DNA of 64,000 bases. It comes from Labyrinthula sp. Ha. Taxonomy: Eukaryota > Sar > Bigyra > Labyrinthulida > Labyrinthulaceae. The notes beneath the pieces were generated by a model. That model was not told the DNA's origin. It was given only the letters and a program-made list of their open reading frames with translations, and searched no databases. The stretch is taken from NCBI GenBank assembly GCA_015227615.1, contig JAALGZ010000007.1, forward strand, positions 248,001 to 312,000. Reading direction: 5' to 3'. Shown one piece after another: positions 9,476 to 22,431 of the stretch (the first letter of the stretch is position 1; each line of letters starts with the position of its first letter). Both the position numbers and the translations under genes were made by a program.

Positions 9476-12400
9476 AGACTTTCGTAGCAAAAGTTGTAGT
9501 TAATTGCATCTTCTCTCTAGTGTATTTGTTGGAGGTCCCCAGAGGACCTTTGAATGAAGGATATATACATAGGGTAAATATTGAAAGCGATGGTTGGGCG
9601 GAAAAGGTTTGTTTCGGTTATCTAAATATATGTTGGAATTGTCTTTCTTGCCAGGGATTATCTTTAGTAACGCTTTTTGGTTGAATCGTTTTTGCATACT
9701 TATCAGCAGTAAACTATGTGGAGAAGAGTCTCTTTGGCCATTATCTTATTTCCAGAAAAACAAATAACTGAAATTACGCTTTTCATCGATATGTTATTTT
9801 TTACCTTTAGTTTAGCAACACGGCTTGGTGTATAGTAGCATGTCTTGTTGAAATCTTACTGAAATATTAGAACGCTTAAACGAGAAGTAAAGAGATGGTT
9901 CTTCACTACCATGAGCTTTCCAGCTTAAGACGATCAACATTCATTGCTGCAACTTGCACTGAACATGGATCTTGCATCGTGATGGCTCAGAGGTGTCGTT
10001 TGGCGCTCCGACAGGCATCTCTTTTCTACACGGTTACATAGTTTCCGCATTATGTGTTGCGCGAATATTTAAATGTGCTTATGGGTCGCCATTCTCTCCT
10101 TGCGTAAACTAATTGTCTTTCTGCAATAGAGTAGAAAAACAAGGAGGAAATGTCGTCAACATGCGTTTCTTGTTTCAAAACCCTGTCTATTTAGTAAACA
10201 CAGGAATAACAGGGGCTTCTCTAAAAGTAGTCTTATAAATCATGCAAGCGCTAACAGGTATTTCTACACGTAAGTAACCGTTCCCAACGTTGTTGTCTCT
10301 AATTTTGATCATACCCAAGAATACCTAAAAGACGATAGATTGAATGCCACCACAGAAATTTTTCATTATATTTAAACCACATATTCAAAATTTTATTTTT
10401 CTTTGTGCATTCAAAACCTATTACATTTAATGATTTTCTGTTCTATTTAAGAATAATTTGGTAAATGTTTATCGAGTATCAACATAGTTGAACATGAAAT
10501 ATTAGGGAAAACTGCACGCAATAGACAACCAACTGTAGGACCATAGTCTTTAACCACATTCTTCTTGGTACTAGTGTCTCAAAAAGTCTCGACCCAGGCC
10601 AGTGTTTAGACATATTCGTTGACCTTCTACACATATATTTCATTTCATCAGACTGCCATTAGCCTTTGGCTTCACTCTTAAATAATAGAAGGAACTTTCA
10701 AGCGTAAGTCTATCACGAGAAGCATAACGAATCATATGAGACAAGTTGGAAATTGAGAAGAAACTGATACTATATTCTCTGATCCGAAAGTAGAAAACTA
10801 CTCAATAATTAAAGTGGACTAAGTACAGATTTTTTGCAAAAAACCATTTATGTAAATGTGAATAATCATAAATTCGTATTTCTTAACCAAGCACTTTAAT
10901 CTCTGATAAGGGCTTTGTTTTTCTATTTAAGAGAATTATATATTGTGTAGATGGCGTAGTTGAAGCTATAGAGCAGTTTATACCACCTTAAAAAACTTAA
11001 AAGACCTCTTGTTCTAGTCATATTTTTTATTGATTTAAAGAAATGGTGCTCTTTCGCTGTAGTTTTCAGTTCAATGAAACATCTGGTAAGTTATAGGTCA
11101 TGCCACGACGAAAGAGAAGAGTTCAGGAAAGTTAGGTGCAAATTCCTATGATAATGATCTTGCATTTGTTGACATCTATGCCTCAAATTTTAATTTCTTC
11201 TTCTTGTTAAGGAGCTTTTTTACTCACCCAAACCATGTTCCCTCGGAAACAACTAACATGGTAAATATTAATCTGGCTAAGAATCCATATCATAGTTTGA
11301 GCTTAAGAAGCCTTTTCATTCTAACTAAAGTAATTCAAATATGCGGCGAGTTATGTAGTATTATATGCTCTATCTAGTTCCAACTAAAAGAATTCCTGGA
11401 ATGGTAAAATTAAATATTCCAACAGACACTGTTTAAAGCAAATGGATACTCCAACTGCTCCTAGGATTATTGCACAGGGATAACGAAACATCACATGTAG
11501 GCTTAATGGTTGGGGAGCATTGTCTAACTAGTTTATGATAATTTTTGGTCCTCTGCAATAAGTTTATTTCGGGTACCTAAACTAGCTTAAGAAATATATA
11601 TTATTTATAGATGGGCGAGTTAAGAAGAGTATTAACACTACTATAAATACAAAAAAAATCGAACCAAAGCTCGAAAGATCAGCATGCTAGAAGGACCCAA
11701 TACGAATCCCATGGGAGAGGCTACTGTATATGGAGAAAGATTTGATCTTTTTCTATGTGCTATGTCAGTATTATTTAAAGAATGGCATCTTTTCTATCAT
11801 TGGGAAAGTAAACAAGAAAAAAGCTCACGCGACTTCTATGAACAACGGCGACTATCAGAAAAAAGCTTACTTAACAGCAGAATGGTCTGATTGTTTCTCA
11901 AGTATTACGAAATACTATTTTATTGGGTTTGAATACAATTTCTATGGATACTCAGTGTAGGAAATAGCTTTATAAGCTTTTACATGGCCGTAGTACTCAG
12001 TTGTGTTTAATTAAAGAAGAAAATCCGCTATAAAAGTTAAGTCCAACGCATATATGGGAGAGAACCTAACAACTATTAACAATTATCACCCTCAACATAA
12101 GTGTTGCATTAGATCGCGGAGTTTATTGCGACTAAAAGTTATTTCATGTAGGAATATTCTAAAGGTAAAGTGATGGTGACCGGCGGATAAAAACCGTAAC
12201 CACTAGGTTTAAAATGGGCCAACCCATTTTCCATTAATGAATTGAAATGAATAAAATTATCTATTTGTCAATAAAAATTACGAGTATATCCCTAGAACCC
12301 TGCGAATACTTTTTCAACTGTGAGTGAGTTATATTAAACATTGTTGTGATTATACTCATGGCAGAGTTAAGCCATTTATGACTGCTTTAAAAATACCTTG

Positions 12401-15400
12401 GTCTAGTAGGAACGGGTAGTATTTAGCGACTAATTGGTCTTTCTGTTTAATAGCACCTCTAACATCGCTATAATAAGATAGTGGTTTTTGATAGAAATTC
12501 AAAGTATACATTCATATTTCTAACTAGTATATCTTCCCATTCGCTAGTTAACATGTCACCCACATTTATTGGTGGACGATAATAATTTCTTACAGTGTTG
12601 CAATCTATAGAGTGATAGCTCGTTAATTATAAACTCTACTGTCATTAACAGGCAATACATCCCGATTTTTCATAAACACTTGTTTCATTAAGAAATCTAT
12701 ATAATATTCGGCTCGACAAGTCCTCAGTATGGCTATAAATGTTATTATCTTGCGAGGTATTTCTGTATATAAGCGAGGCAAATATCTGTTATCTATTCTC
12801 TTAAACTACTCTCTATCAATATTTATCTGTCCAAGGAGGACTTTCAGACTTTAGCGGGCTTTTAGTCTTCTCAAACAGAAAACATGGTGTTATTGATGTA
12901 ATCATATTTAACTTTTCTATGTAGTACGGGGTGACTTACGAAGTTCTTACCGTTCTTGTTGCTAAAAATAGTAGTTGACGTGGTTTTCTTATTTGAGTTG
13001 ACTGTAAAACTGCAAAGGGATCTAGAGGGGGGGGTATATATATTAGCGTATTAAGCCTCGGAACAACTATTAAATAAAATTGTTTATTTATTACTAGCAA
13101 GAAAAGAAAGTATTCGAATCGACTTGATAGCTGGTTGTGAAACTTGGGTGCTGTAACATGTCAGTTGTCGTCCTATATTATTCGAATACCATAAGAGCAT
13201 AAAAGGAATTGTTCAATACATTATTAACCACTTTGTGGATATTTTTCTTGACTAGCCTCGGATAATTGACATTGCTGATAGGTTGAATTCTTTTCCATAA
13301 CCTCTTCAACGATCAACGGTCTTAAAGTAATGTTCGTGTTTTCTCGTTATTTTTCTCCTGTACACTTGTAACCACTAATAGAGCCAAGAGATATAAATTC
13401 ATTTCTTGGAAACGTGCTGTAACATGTTAACTTATAGTTGGGGCATAACAACCATCTTCACTAAATTTTCTACAGTGTACTCGACGGGTTCTTATCAATA
13501 AATTGGTAGCTTTCCAGTTTTTATTATACTACATTACATTCTCAGAAATCGTTATTACTTAAGAGCATAAATTTAACACATATGTCTTACCACATTTGGT
13601 TCCTATCCACTACAATATTTAATATTTTGCTAGAAGATATCTTGTCAGGACAAGATGCGTAACCTTACTGTACATCATCATCCAAAGTCGGTTAGGATTG
13701 TCACTTTCTTGTGTTGCTCAACAATGTTCATATTAGTAATTCCACATGGATCTCCTCGTATTAGAAAATAATCTATACAGTGGTTGATGTTAACCAAAGT
13801 TACTTGGATAAGATTTTATAAAAGATCTTATCAAACCGTTCGAACAATGGCTGAACCCATTTTGAAGTCTTTTTAAGAAATAGGTATTCGACTTGCATAG
13901 TAAATGGTCAGAGAAAGAAATTGGAAGAGAGATATGACACACACACGAAGTGCACTGGAAGAGACATGTACTATGCAAACAAATTTCTTTAAGTTCTTAG
14001 TTGAGTAAATAGTTTCTTTAAGACTTGGATAATTTTTTAATAATCGAGGTACTTATATTGTGCTAAGACATGAGATCCAACCATAGATGCCACCTGGGAC
14101 CTATGACTTTGATTTTTGGCTTAATCAGTATGTCTTCTTCGCCAAGATTGCATGAAAATGGCCTGAGAAGCTATCTAGATATACCTCAATAAATATATTT
14201 TAGATAAAATACGCCTAGTAAGGAGCATTTTATCTGTAGCTTTATTATTTCCATGTTCATGTATGGATATGTGCAGTGTACTATCATGAATGGCTTCCTT
14301 GTTCCTTTATTTCATGAAGAATTTTTCATTCAGAAAACAGAGATGGTAATCAACAAAACTGTACAAAAACCTAAGACTGTGCTCAGCAACTAATGTTATT
14401 ATAAATATAGCTCAAATATTTGAATTACATGAGGATACCAAAGCAGTGATGAATTGCTAAATTCTGTCTAGAAAGTAAACCTATATTCCAAATTTCTCTC
14501 AAGGAATCGCGTAAAGCACTTTGTAAGTAGCCCTAAGATACGATGGGCGTTGCTGCTCTTGCCGTAAATTTCTTTATATCACTGTAGCAAAAATAAATTA
14601 TTATTAACGAATGTTTATGGAGTATACGAAACGTTTAAGGTGGTTGTAGAAAGGCAGTCTTGCATAAGGTTGCTCCGAATGGTTTTTGGAAGAATTGCAC
14701 CTGCGGCTTTTCATAAAGGTTCTTATTTTAACGAAGAAGTTACTTCGTTCAATCGCGCTCTCCCATGGTTAGTTGAAAACCAGAATCAATTTTCAAGAAC
14801 TAAAGTTAGGTTAGCCATTTAGCAATGGTTAAAATAAGGAGAAAAATATCGAGCTACAATTCACCCCTGGGGCTAAAAGTATTATCTCACTTAGCGCGAG
14901 ATACCCTTATAACCTCGACTGTGTGTGGTTTCCTCAATTTATCAACGCACAAGCACGTTCTTATTCTGAGCTAGGAAAGGATAACTTCAATTAGCTTCCG
15001 TAACAAAAATTCATTGTTACCAGTATTACCTAGATTTTCAATGCTCCTTCTTGTGGGTAAGATGGACGTATACAAATTGTCTTGGCATCAAGTATTTCAT
15101 TGGAATTAATTGGTTTGTAATACATGTAACCATAGTTCGCAAAAAAAAATCATGAAGAACTCTCTTAAAATACATATCCTGGGCATTGTAAATGTAAGAG
15201 TTAACACAAGAAGCATTAGCTCATCCATCGCTTCGTTTCATTTACCTGTATTCTTGAGAAACTAAGCGTGAGATTATGTTTCCTTAAACGTAGTACTTGA
15301 AATTATGTTCAAGCCCTTCTGTTCATAGAATATCGGGACTAGTTTTCCAATTTCTGTTATTTTCAGATCTTCGACGCATTAGTTTGCTGGGGGTTATATC

Positions 15401-16310
15401 GTTGTATTTGTCATAAAGTCTATATCCTTGTTGGGTCCACTGGGGAATATCTTGGAGAAATTTCTTTTAGTATAAACACAGAAATTCATATATCTCCTGT
15501 AAGAAAATCTTTTGCTAATGCAAGACTAGATTCTTCAAACATTTCTGAAATGAAGGACAATAAATACCACCTAAGATAGCTATAATTTCATTTCATGCCA
15601 CTTGAAGCCAGTACGTGAGAGAAGCTCAAGTACAGAGTTAAAATCGTGTCCTAAACTGAAAATACAAATTTAGTAGTCACTGTAGATAGAGTTAAATCTT
15701 TATTTCATAATTATTAACCTGTAGATTAACAAGGGCCAAATTTATTTTCTTGGTGAGGTATAGATTCGTTTGTATTGTTCTGTTTCCATTTGCTTTTAAT
15801 ACTTTGTATCACTCTAGCTGTTCATATTATTTAGACTATACATCCTTTAACTTGTATTACATTTGCAGCAAAAAAGGTAAACATATTTGCGGTCACCGAG
15901 AAGGTTGTAAATGGTTTTTTACAGAAGTCTAATATTCTAAAAGACCTGTACGCGGGTAAAAGCGGGTAACTGGAAAATATATTTGTCAAGGTATAAGAGC
16001 ATTCCCTGTAGACTTTAGAACTTTATTCTTTGAAACAAGAACAGTTTTCTTTTGTTTAGCTAGTACGAAAGAAAAGCGTTGAAGACATGTTTCTCTGAAA
16101 TGTACAAATTGTACATAGTCGCAATTATTCAATTCAGCGTTGTGACATTACCGTTAGAAAACATACAATTGTGTTTCAGTTATAAATAGACTCTTTTCCG
16201 GGCGTACAAAGTAGCCCAGCAAATAATTGTATTTTGGTGTTTGACAAAGTAATTACTGTATTTACAACGGTACATGTGTCCCATAAAGTTAAAAAATTCA
16301 AACTATAATA

Positions 16311-17741
16311 ATGGGGAAGATAAGAAGTAGAAAAGGTAACAACCGCAGATTATCGTCATATGAAGTATTTATGAAGTTTGCAGAACCCGGGGCGGACGTA
16401 GCAAGTTTGTATTGTGTAATCAATAGGGATGGTCAAGGATCCTGTCTAAAGAGTGTTTTACCTTATGGGTTGAAACAAGACAAAATGGGGTTAAAGAACC
16501 TGAAAACTCATTTAAAAAGTCTTTGGTTGCGCATTGTAGTTTTTTTTTTCATACTAAGTATAGTAAGAGGGAAAGACAAGAGAAAGCCCTTTCCAAAGAA
16601 TATTGAGCCACATGTTTTAAAAGCTATACGAAACAAGGGAATATGGCCCTGTTTTCAAGGAAAAAAAGATATTTCAATAGGTCTTTATTTTTTCCCTCAT
16701 TCTGGGTATCATGAAAAAAAAACAGAAAAAGAGAGAACCCGAGATGAAATGAAATCTTCTTGCATAAGCCCACAAAGTGCATTATCTTTGTCTCAACTTC
16801 AGAGCTATATTCTAAGCAGTTGCGTTGATAGTTCTGATAGTTTTTTACCAGAGCTTTCTGAATTTGTAGATGTTTCGTGCACAGAATTAGAGAAAGTTGC
16901 ACTTGTTCGTGAACAAATTAAAGAGGCTGAAATCAACTATTTGTCTTTGGTTGACCAAGCGAAGACAACAATTGAACAAACAAACTTATTGGTTGTGTCT
17001 GATCTGCAAATATTACGATTTCTCCGTCATGCTTATCTCTCAGTCAAAGATACTACTGAAAATATTAAATGTTATCTTGAATGGAGAATTAAGTTTCGAG
17101 TGCCTTCCCTTATATTGCAACTTAAAGAAAAATTTTCTTCAATTGCATCCTTACAAAGTATCATTAAAGGTACATGTTCAAATCTCAAACGCTCAAGCTT
17201 TGGTTTTATTGAGTTAAAGAAGGATATTAGAAGGCACTTTGTAACAGATTCCTTGCTCAATAACTTCGAAGCACTAATTATTGAAGTAGAGTTACGAATG
17301 CTCTTCTTGGACACACTTAGTTATGAAGATCAAAAAGTTCATTCACTAAACTTAGTGTGGGATGTACGTGGCGTGAACGGAGACGCAAATTGGATTCAAT
17401 TTAATAGATTTGACAAGCAAGGATGCCATATGCAGGATTCATCACTAGCTGAAAATAAAGCTAAAGGTTTGTGTTCAAACATTGGCTGGTTAGAGATAGC
17501 AAATAGCTGGAATGACCTGACTAAAGTTAACGCTGAATTGATCTCTAGATTCTACGGAGCGTATTTGAAGAAACTTTATATATTAGGAAAAGGAGTTATG
17601 TTCTCGCTGGTTGGTGAGGGATTCCTGGAGGATTACCTACGCTTATTTCCAAAATGCAAGCTTTTCTTTTGCCATGAGAACAATCCTTCTGATTTAAGAC
17701 AGTTAGAAAAGAGTTTTGATATTTCGTTATCGAAGTTCTAA
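16311..17741 (+). CDS. Divergent SEC14/CRAL-TRIO-like lipid-binding protein
   Basis: A 476-aa single-exon ORF. Residues about 225-265 look like a CRAL-TRIO N-terminal helix set (DLQILRFLRHAYLSVKDT, then ENIKCYLEWRIKFRV). The C-terminal part near 415-465 (RFYGAYLKKLYILGKGVMF, then FPKCKLFF) resembles the end of the SEC14 lipid-binding lobe. Such proteins carry phosphoinositides or other hydrophobic ligands between membranes. The first 190 residues have no recognised domain; a hydrophobic helix near residues 73-86 could be a membrane anchor. The usual lipid-gate motifs are weak, so the assignment is tentative. It converges on PSMB4, 75 nt between stops. Confidence 0.7.
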   Translation: MGKIRSRKGNNRRLSSYEVFMKFAEPGADVASLYCVINRDGQGSCLKSVLPYGLKQDKMGLKNLKTHLKSLWLRIVVFFFILSIVRGKDKRKPFPKNIEPHVLKAIRNKGIWPCFQGKKDISIGLYFFPHSGYHEKKTEKERTRDEMKSSCISPQSALSLSQLQSYILSSCVDSSDSFLPELSEFVDVSCTELEKVALVREQIKEAEINYLSLVDQAKTTIEQTNLLVVSDLQILRFLRHAYLSVKDTTENIKCYLEWRIKFRVPSLILQLKEKFSSIASLQSIIKGTCSNLKRSSFGFIELKKDIRRHFVTDSLLNNFEALIIEVELRMLFLDTLSYEDQKVHSLNLVWDVRGVNGDANWIQFNRFDKQGCHMQDSSLAENKAKGLCSNIGWLEIANSWNDLTKVNAELISRFYGAYLKKLYILGKGVMFSLVGEGFLEDYLRLFPKCKLFFCHENNPSDLRQLEKSFDISLSKF

Positions 17742-17816
17742 CTATGTATTTTCATAGCTGAGAGTGTTCTTGTAGCTGCACATCTAAGTTGAGAATGTGT
17801 TCTTATCCTTAATTTT

Positions 17817-18566
17817 TTACAAAGGTAAAGCCCACCTACTATTTTGAAACGCTTTATAATTCCACTCAGAGTTTAATATCTTCAGGTCTTTCGTCAAACT
17901 AATCTTACCTTCAGAATCTGTTTTAACCTTAGAAATCTGTATTTTGAAACCTGCTCGTGCATCGCGGTAGTAACATATTCTCAAGCACTCAGTAACAAGT
18001 GCTACAGCCTCATCCTCTGTCAAATCAGCTCTCCATTTATCTTCGAGAACAGGTTGCGCCAGATGTAAACCAAACCCTGTTGCAACAAAATTTGTTTCAA
18101 ATGGAGTTCCTAGCTTGTCCGTCGATCCAATAAAAGGCTGCATGCTCTTTGGATCGACACCAGCAATTACTAACTCATTCCATAAAGGATTCATTTTGGA
18201 CCTTCTCTGATACATCATAGTTGTCATCCTGTGAAAAACTTCGTTGGGAGAGAGCTGTACCATCTCCAAGTTTGCTCCATGAAAACACTTCTCTTCTACC
18301 TGCCATTCTTTCAGAAAAGCATCAATATACTGAAAATCAGAGTAATCTCCATCGGCACCAATAAGGGTAGTATTACTATAAGTAGCAACTCTGTCTAAGG
18401 ATTCAAATTTTGCTTGAGATCCATAAGACCCCATAGTATCACAACCCATGACAACTCCTCCATTATATTTTATGGCAACGATTGATGTTCCAGTTAATAT
18501 GGGCTGCCTTGTATGCTTTGTGGGTTCAGCTGACGCTGTAGAAGTACTTGCTAAGACATTAAACAT
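17817..18566 (-). CDS. PSMB4: 20S proteasome subunit beta type-4 (beta-7)
   Basis: This 249-aa product is a non-catalytic beta subunit of the 20S core particle. Residues 20-58 carry the PSMB4-type start of the mature fold (QPILTGTSIVAIKYNGGVV, then CDTMGSYGSQAKFESLDRV), where catalytic subunits would have a processed Thr1. A short propeptide precedes it. Downstream blocks such as NPLWNELVIAGVD and the glycine-rich VATGFGLHLAQP are also typical. It is a single exon with a clear ATG. A small gene on the same strand ends 60 nt upstream, and the SEC14-like gene converges on it. Confidence 0.93.
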   Translation of the reverse strand: MFNVLASTSTASAEPTKHTRQPILTGTSIVAIKYNGGVVMGCDTMGSYGSQAKFESLDRVATYSNTTLIGADGDYSDFQYIDAFLKEWQVEEKCFHGANLEMVQLSPNEVFHRMTTMMYQRRSKMNPLWNELVIAGVDPKSMQPFIGSTDKLGTPFETNFVATGFGLHLAQPVLEDKWRADLTEDEAVALVTECLRICYYRDARAGFKIQISKVKTDSEGKISLTKDLKILNSEWNYKAFQNSRWALPL

Positions 18567-18626
18567 TTCTTATCTTTTGAGAATGATTTTTTGCTTCTAA
18601 AATTTTGGGCAAGATTAAGAATTTTG

Positions 18627-19017
18627 TCAGCTCTGATTCTTGACGATATCGTGAGTCATTTGCACCCCATTAGTATTTTGGGGTGGAGGTGGAACTCGAT
18701 GGTGCCTTACTGTCGCATGATCGTGACGAGTTCTCATTTTTTCAAAAATCACAAAGCTCAATATGCCTAGCATGTGCTAAATCTAAACATATCAATCCAG
18801 AGAAATTATTCTCAAGAAGACAATGTACCTTGGTTCTTTTCTGAAGATTAGTTTTCTTCAATTTTGGAGAGAGTGACTTCAAATTACTTTCGCAGCGCAA
18901 CAGCACTGTCCTTGAAGCTCCAAGGTTGGATGAAGATTTAGAATGTAAAAAAAAACACATGAGATATAAATTCCTTGCTAAGTAAAGATATAACTGAAAA
19001 TTAAGTGCTAATTTCAT
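18627..19017 (-). CDS. Small putative membrane protein, two exons
   Basis: Exon 1 (18829-19017) starts with ATG and encodes a hydrophobic then basic segment (RCESNLKSLSPKLKKTNLQK). A 52-nt intron (18777-18828, donor GTACAT, acceptor TTTAG, phase 0) joins exon 2 (18627-18776), which encodes a short hydrophobic stretch (HMLGILSFVIFEKMRTRHDH) and a proline- and histidine-containing tail with VRHHRVPPPPQ. The spliced product is 112 aa, or 93 aa from a second Met at 18960. Coding character is strong in exon 2; the exon 1 start is less sure. The stop is only 60 nt upstream of PSMB4's ATG. Function unknown. Confidence 0.5.
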
Positions 19018-21916
19018 CCGAAAGCTTACTTTAATCCAACATTAACCGGAGTCCTAGGTCAACTCTCGAATTGAATAATGCAGGAAAAAGTATTTGCTGG
19101 AAAACCAAAGGAAAGAAAATAAACCTATCTCTATTCCAATTTCAGAATTAGTGGATCAAAACGCTAGTTGTCATATTTCACGACTACCTATATTTCTTTC
19201 TCTCCTAGAAGAGTGATACCCCGGTATACTTCAATTGTTCATTTAACAACTTTATAAGTGCTTTAATTCTGTCTTTGCACAGAATTTAATGGTTTTAATA
19301 TCATTTTGCTTCATTTAATCTAAAATACAAAGTTTCCAGGTGTTCTTAGTGCTAATTTTGGAATCAATCAGCATTTCTTACTCCCCCTTGCTCGAATCTA
19401 GTCTCATAATATTCACATAGAAGCACATGGGGAACAGAGTTAGTGTTTTATCAACACAGGTCCCTCTGATCTAAAAAAAATTACGGAAACATATATAATT
19501 GTGTCACAAATATGCTCATGATCATGCTACTCCTCAGACAGTGATGAATGTTGAACAGAAAAGTGATGAGCAGGTGCGGAATACGATTGAATAATTCATT
19601 TGTCTCCTTGGTAGCATTAACTAGGTATTAAACCTTACCAGGTAATTAATATATTTGTAAATACTTCTATGGGAAAAAACAGATTTAGAAGTTCTCTCAT
19701 GTAGAGATATAACCTTTCCTACTCAGCCGAGATGCTAAGAGTCTAGGTGCAGTTTGTGAATGGGCTTGGATGTGAAAGTGATTTCGCGTAAATCACCCAT
19801 TCCAATTTTTAAACTAAAAGTTTTCCTTAATATTACTAACTACGAAGTAGAGGCAAAACTTAAATAAAATAAGTTTGTGCCATAGACTTGCACTACCCTG
19901 CCTGCAGACTTCATTTACGAACATGTCTCGTCCATGAAGTAGTGCAAGTGTTTGAGAATGATCAGCATGAAAATTAATTAGAAAAAACTTAGAAAAATGA
20001 TATTTAGAAGACAACTTGTTCTAAGCCTTTAAGCGAGCTCTGATTTGTGTCTCTATATAATAGTGGTTTATCAACTGGGGGGTGAACTTTTAAAGGTTAG
20101 CACGAAGATGATGCTCGATGTATGTACCGATCACCTCGAGAAATAGAGCTACAAGAGACCTAACAGCTTAAGAAGTCAATTGCCAGACTTTTAGTAAAGA
20201 AACTTTGTTGATTTCACTCATACTTCTTTGTTCCTACTTGCTCTTTTAGAAAGTATAAGCCGCAACGGCTATCAATTTTTTTTCTAGCAAATCAAAGGCT
20301 TCGAAACCTTAGTGGTTTGGGTTCTTATTAAAAGATAGTACATGGCCAAATGCCAGACTAATATATAGTACCACTGAAATTTATATATTAGATTCAGCTC
20401 TCTAAACTTTATAGTAATATGATAATTCTTTACTTTTCTTACAATTTTTCATATCATAACTAAGAAAGTGAGAGCAATAGAATCCAAGACTTTATCCTTG
20501 GAAAGGACTAAAGTTTTTTGGCTCCACCACAGTACTAAAGCAATAAAATGCGAGTAAATTTTCCATATCAACAAAGTCATTTTATAGAGAACTTCGTAGT
20601 GGCTTGAGTTTAAGTAGCTTAAATATCCTTTTTTTCAGAATTGTAACTTAAAAGTCTGTGTGAACTGCATAAAATGTGGATCAATCTCTATATGTTCAGC
20701 AGCTAACGTTAAAGTCATAGGTAATATGCTGTGGTTATTATTCATATGAATCTGTTCTACAAGTTTAAGAAAAGAAAAGAGCCATTCTTGCCCTTGATTT
20801 ACAATAAAAATGAAATATGTATGCGTCCATCATTGCAAACCATTACCCTAAGGTGTATTTAGCTTTTCTGTGAACGATCCAAAGAAAAATCAAGGAAAAC
20901 ATCAAATTTAATCGTTAGTTCAGCCCCAACAACGGAGTACTTAGAAATTGTCTATGCTTAATGCTTAACATATATTTCCTATATAATTTTCTATCCCCTC
21001 AAATTACAGAATCTTACTCTTTTTAGCATCCGTTAATATGAGAATGTGAAAAATTTTGATAAATGAGTTGACGGGAAACATTTCATTACGCGAAGCTGGG
21101 AATACCGAAGCATAACACTTGCCTAAAAAACTTAATTCACTGGAGTTTTCTGGAATTCAAGGCTATGACCTAATCATATTACATTGAACTAAATGAAAAA
21201 GTTACTAGCAAAGTGGGGAATTAGTAATACAGATAAGTCACTAATTAAGATTCTCACCTGTGATAGAATACTATATTGGCCTCGGTAGTGAGTGCCGTTT
21301 TGGCCTTAACTAGATGCCTTTAATTTAAGTCATTCTCATATAAATGAATTCTTATCCTCAGCGTGCTACCTCTAGATTTCAGCTACCTTCTTATTAACTA
21401 GGGATGGGAATCGATAAAAATTATTAACAATTATCTGGTAATTATTTTGGTTCTGATTATCAAAACATTATCAAACAAAAACAGGGCTCTGCAACAGTGT
21501 TCTAATTTAACGAAAATTCCTTTCTTATTTTTTGCACCGTATGAAAATCTTTGAAAACTGGCCACACGACCAGGGAATAATCCGGTATTGGGATGTGGTT
21601 TGGTCATATGGCTGATTTTTGAATCTTTAAGTACTGTACAAAAAATGAAAAAGCATTTTTTTTACTGCTTGGCCCAACGCCTTTTGACGGAGCCTTATTG
21701 AGAGAATCAATTGATTATCAATAATCAATCCAAATGTTTGGGGAATCATCAAAAGCAATTAACAGGGAAAACATGGGCAAAAATTTATTGATGAATTATC
21801 TATAATTCAAATCAGATCCCTAGTTTATTTACAGAATAGAATCAGAAACATGTGCTCCGAATTAAAATTCCATTTCACCTATAGATTATCAGAATCAAAA
21901 CAATGATCAAACATTC
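19018..21916. other. AT-rich desert holding one MITE copy
   Basis: Apart from the palindromic element at 21401-21820, I see no gene. Short ORFs here have random-looking composition. Confidence 0.6.
21401..21820. mobile_element. Palindromic non-autonomous DNA element (MITE), copy A
   Basis: The element is flanked by TA on both sides (21399-21400 and 21821-21822) and bounded by inverted ends starting GGGAT. Its reverse complement aligns along nearly its whole length with 42858-43322, sharing a GATAATTCATCAATAA arm, a CAACCACATCC-like box and a GTCATATGGCC-like box. Its two halves are also inverted repeats of each other around a central AT/GG-rich loop. TA target duplication suggests a Tc1/mariner-like source transposase, not present here. 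Divergence between copies is considerable, so it is old. Confidence 0.65.
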
Positions 21917-22181
21917 ATGAACGTTTTCAAGCCCAAAGCCTACTTATTGCTACCAAGACAGTACTCTTCTACTGATCGATGCCTTTTTTATTGTGGAACC
22001 AGCAAGGTTTCACTATTTCCAAATTATTTAATGGAGAATACAAGCTCATCACGGATAGGAGCAATTGGACTCATCTCAGGAACGAAAAGTCTTTTCAGTT
22101 ATAGCACGATGGGGTAAAGATGTAGTGTCTCTAAAACATCATTTTGAATCGAGTTCTAAATTAAACTTCATATATAAATAA
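21917..22181 (+). CDS. Small putative protein, possibly two exons
   Basis: An ORF from ATG 21917 encodes a serine-rich segment (containing LLLPRQYSSTDRCLFYCGT and SSRIGAIGLISGTKSLF) with a transit-peptide-like look. A donor-like GTAAAG at 22114 and an AG 40 nt later (22153) would extend it to a short tail ending at 22181, giving 74 aa. Without splicing it stops at 22117. It converges on the kinase gene 250 nt away. Coding status is uncertain; no family recognised. Confidence 0.3.
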
Positions 22182-22431
22182 AACTATTTGTCATAAACTT
22201 GGAGAATTTAAGCATCTCCAGAAGTTGCTCTTGTTAGTTTCTTAATAACCGAACTTCTTTTTCTAGGTACGCCCTCCCTATCCATTGAAAAGAACTCTAA
22301 TGTCAACAAATTTAAGATACATATCAAGAATTTATTACGACATAGCGGGTTTAGGTCTTATGAAACAAAACACTTATAGACAAGACAAGTATACTTCAAA
22401 GTATTTTTCATTCATACAAGGGTGTCAAACC

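Larger units (their letters stand above)
7480..16310. other. 8.8-kb AT-rich desert
   Basis: No intact gene is visible. The longest open stretches are under about 150 codons, use low-complexity AT-rich codons and match nothing. It contains a 20-bp tandem repeat (8741-8790), a perfect 69-bp tandem duplication (8886-9023), one foldback repeat copy (9350-9475) and a G8 run near 13027. I found no tRNA-like cloverleaf. Confidence 0.6.
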
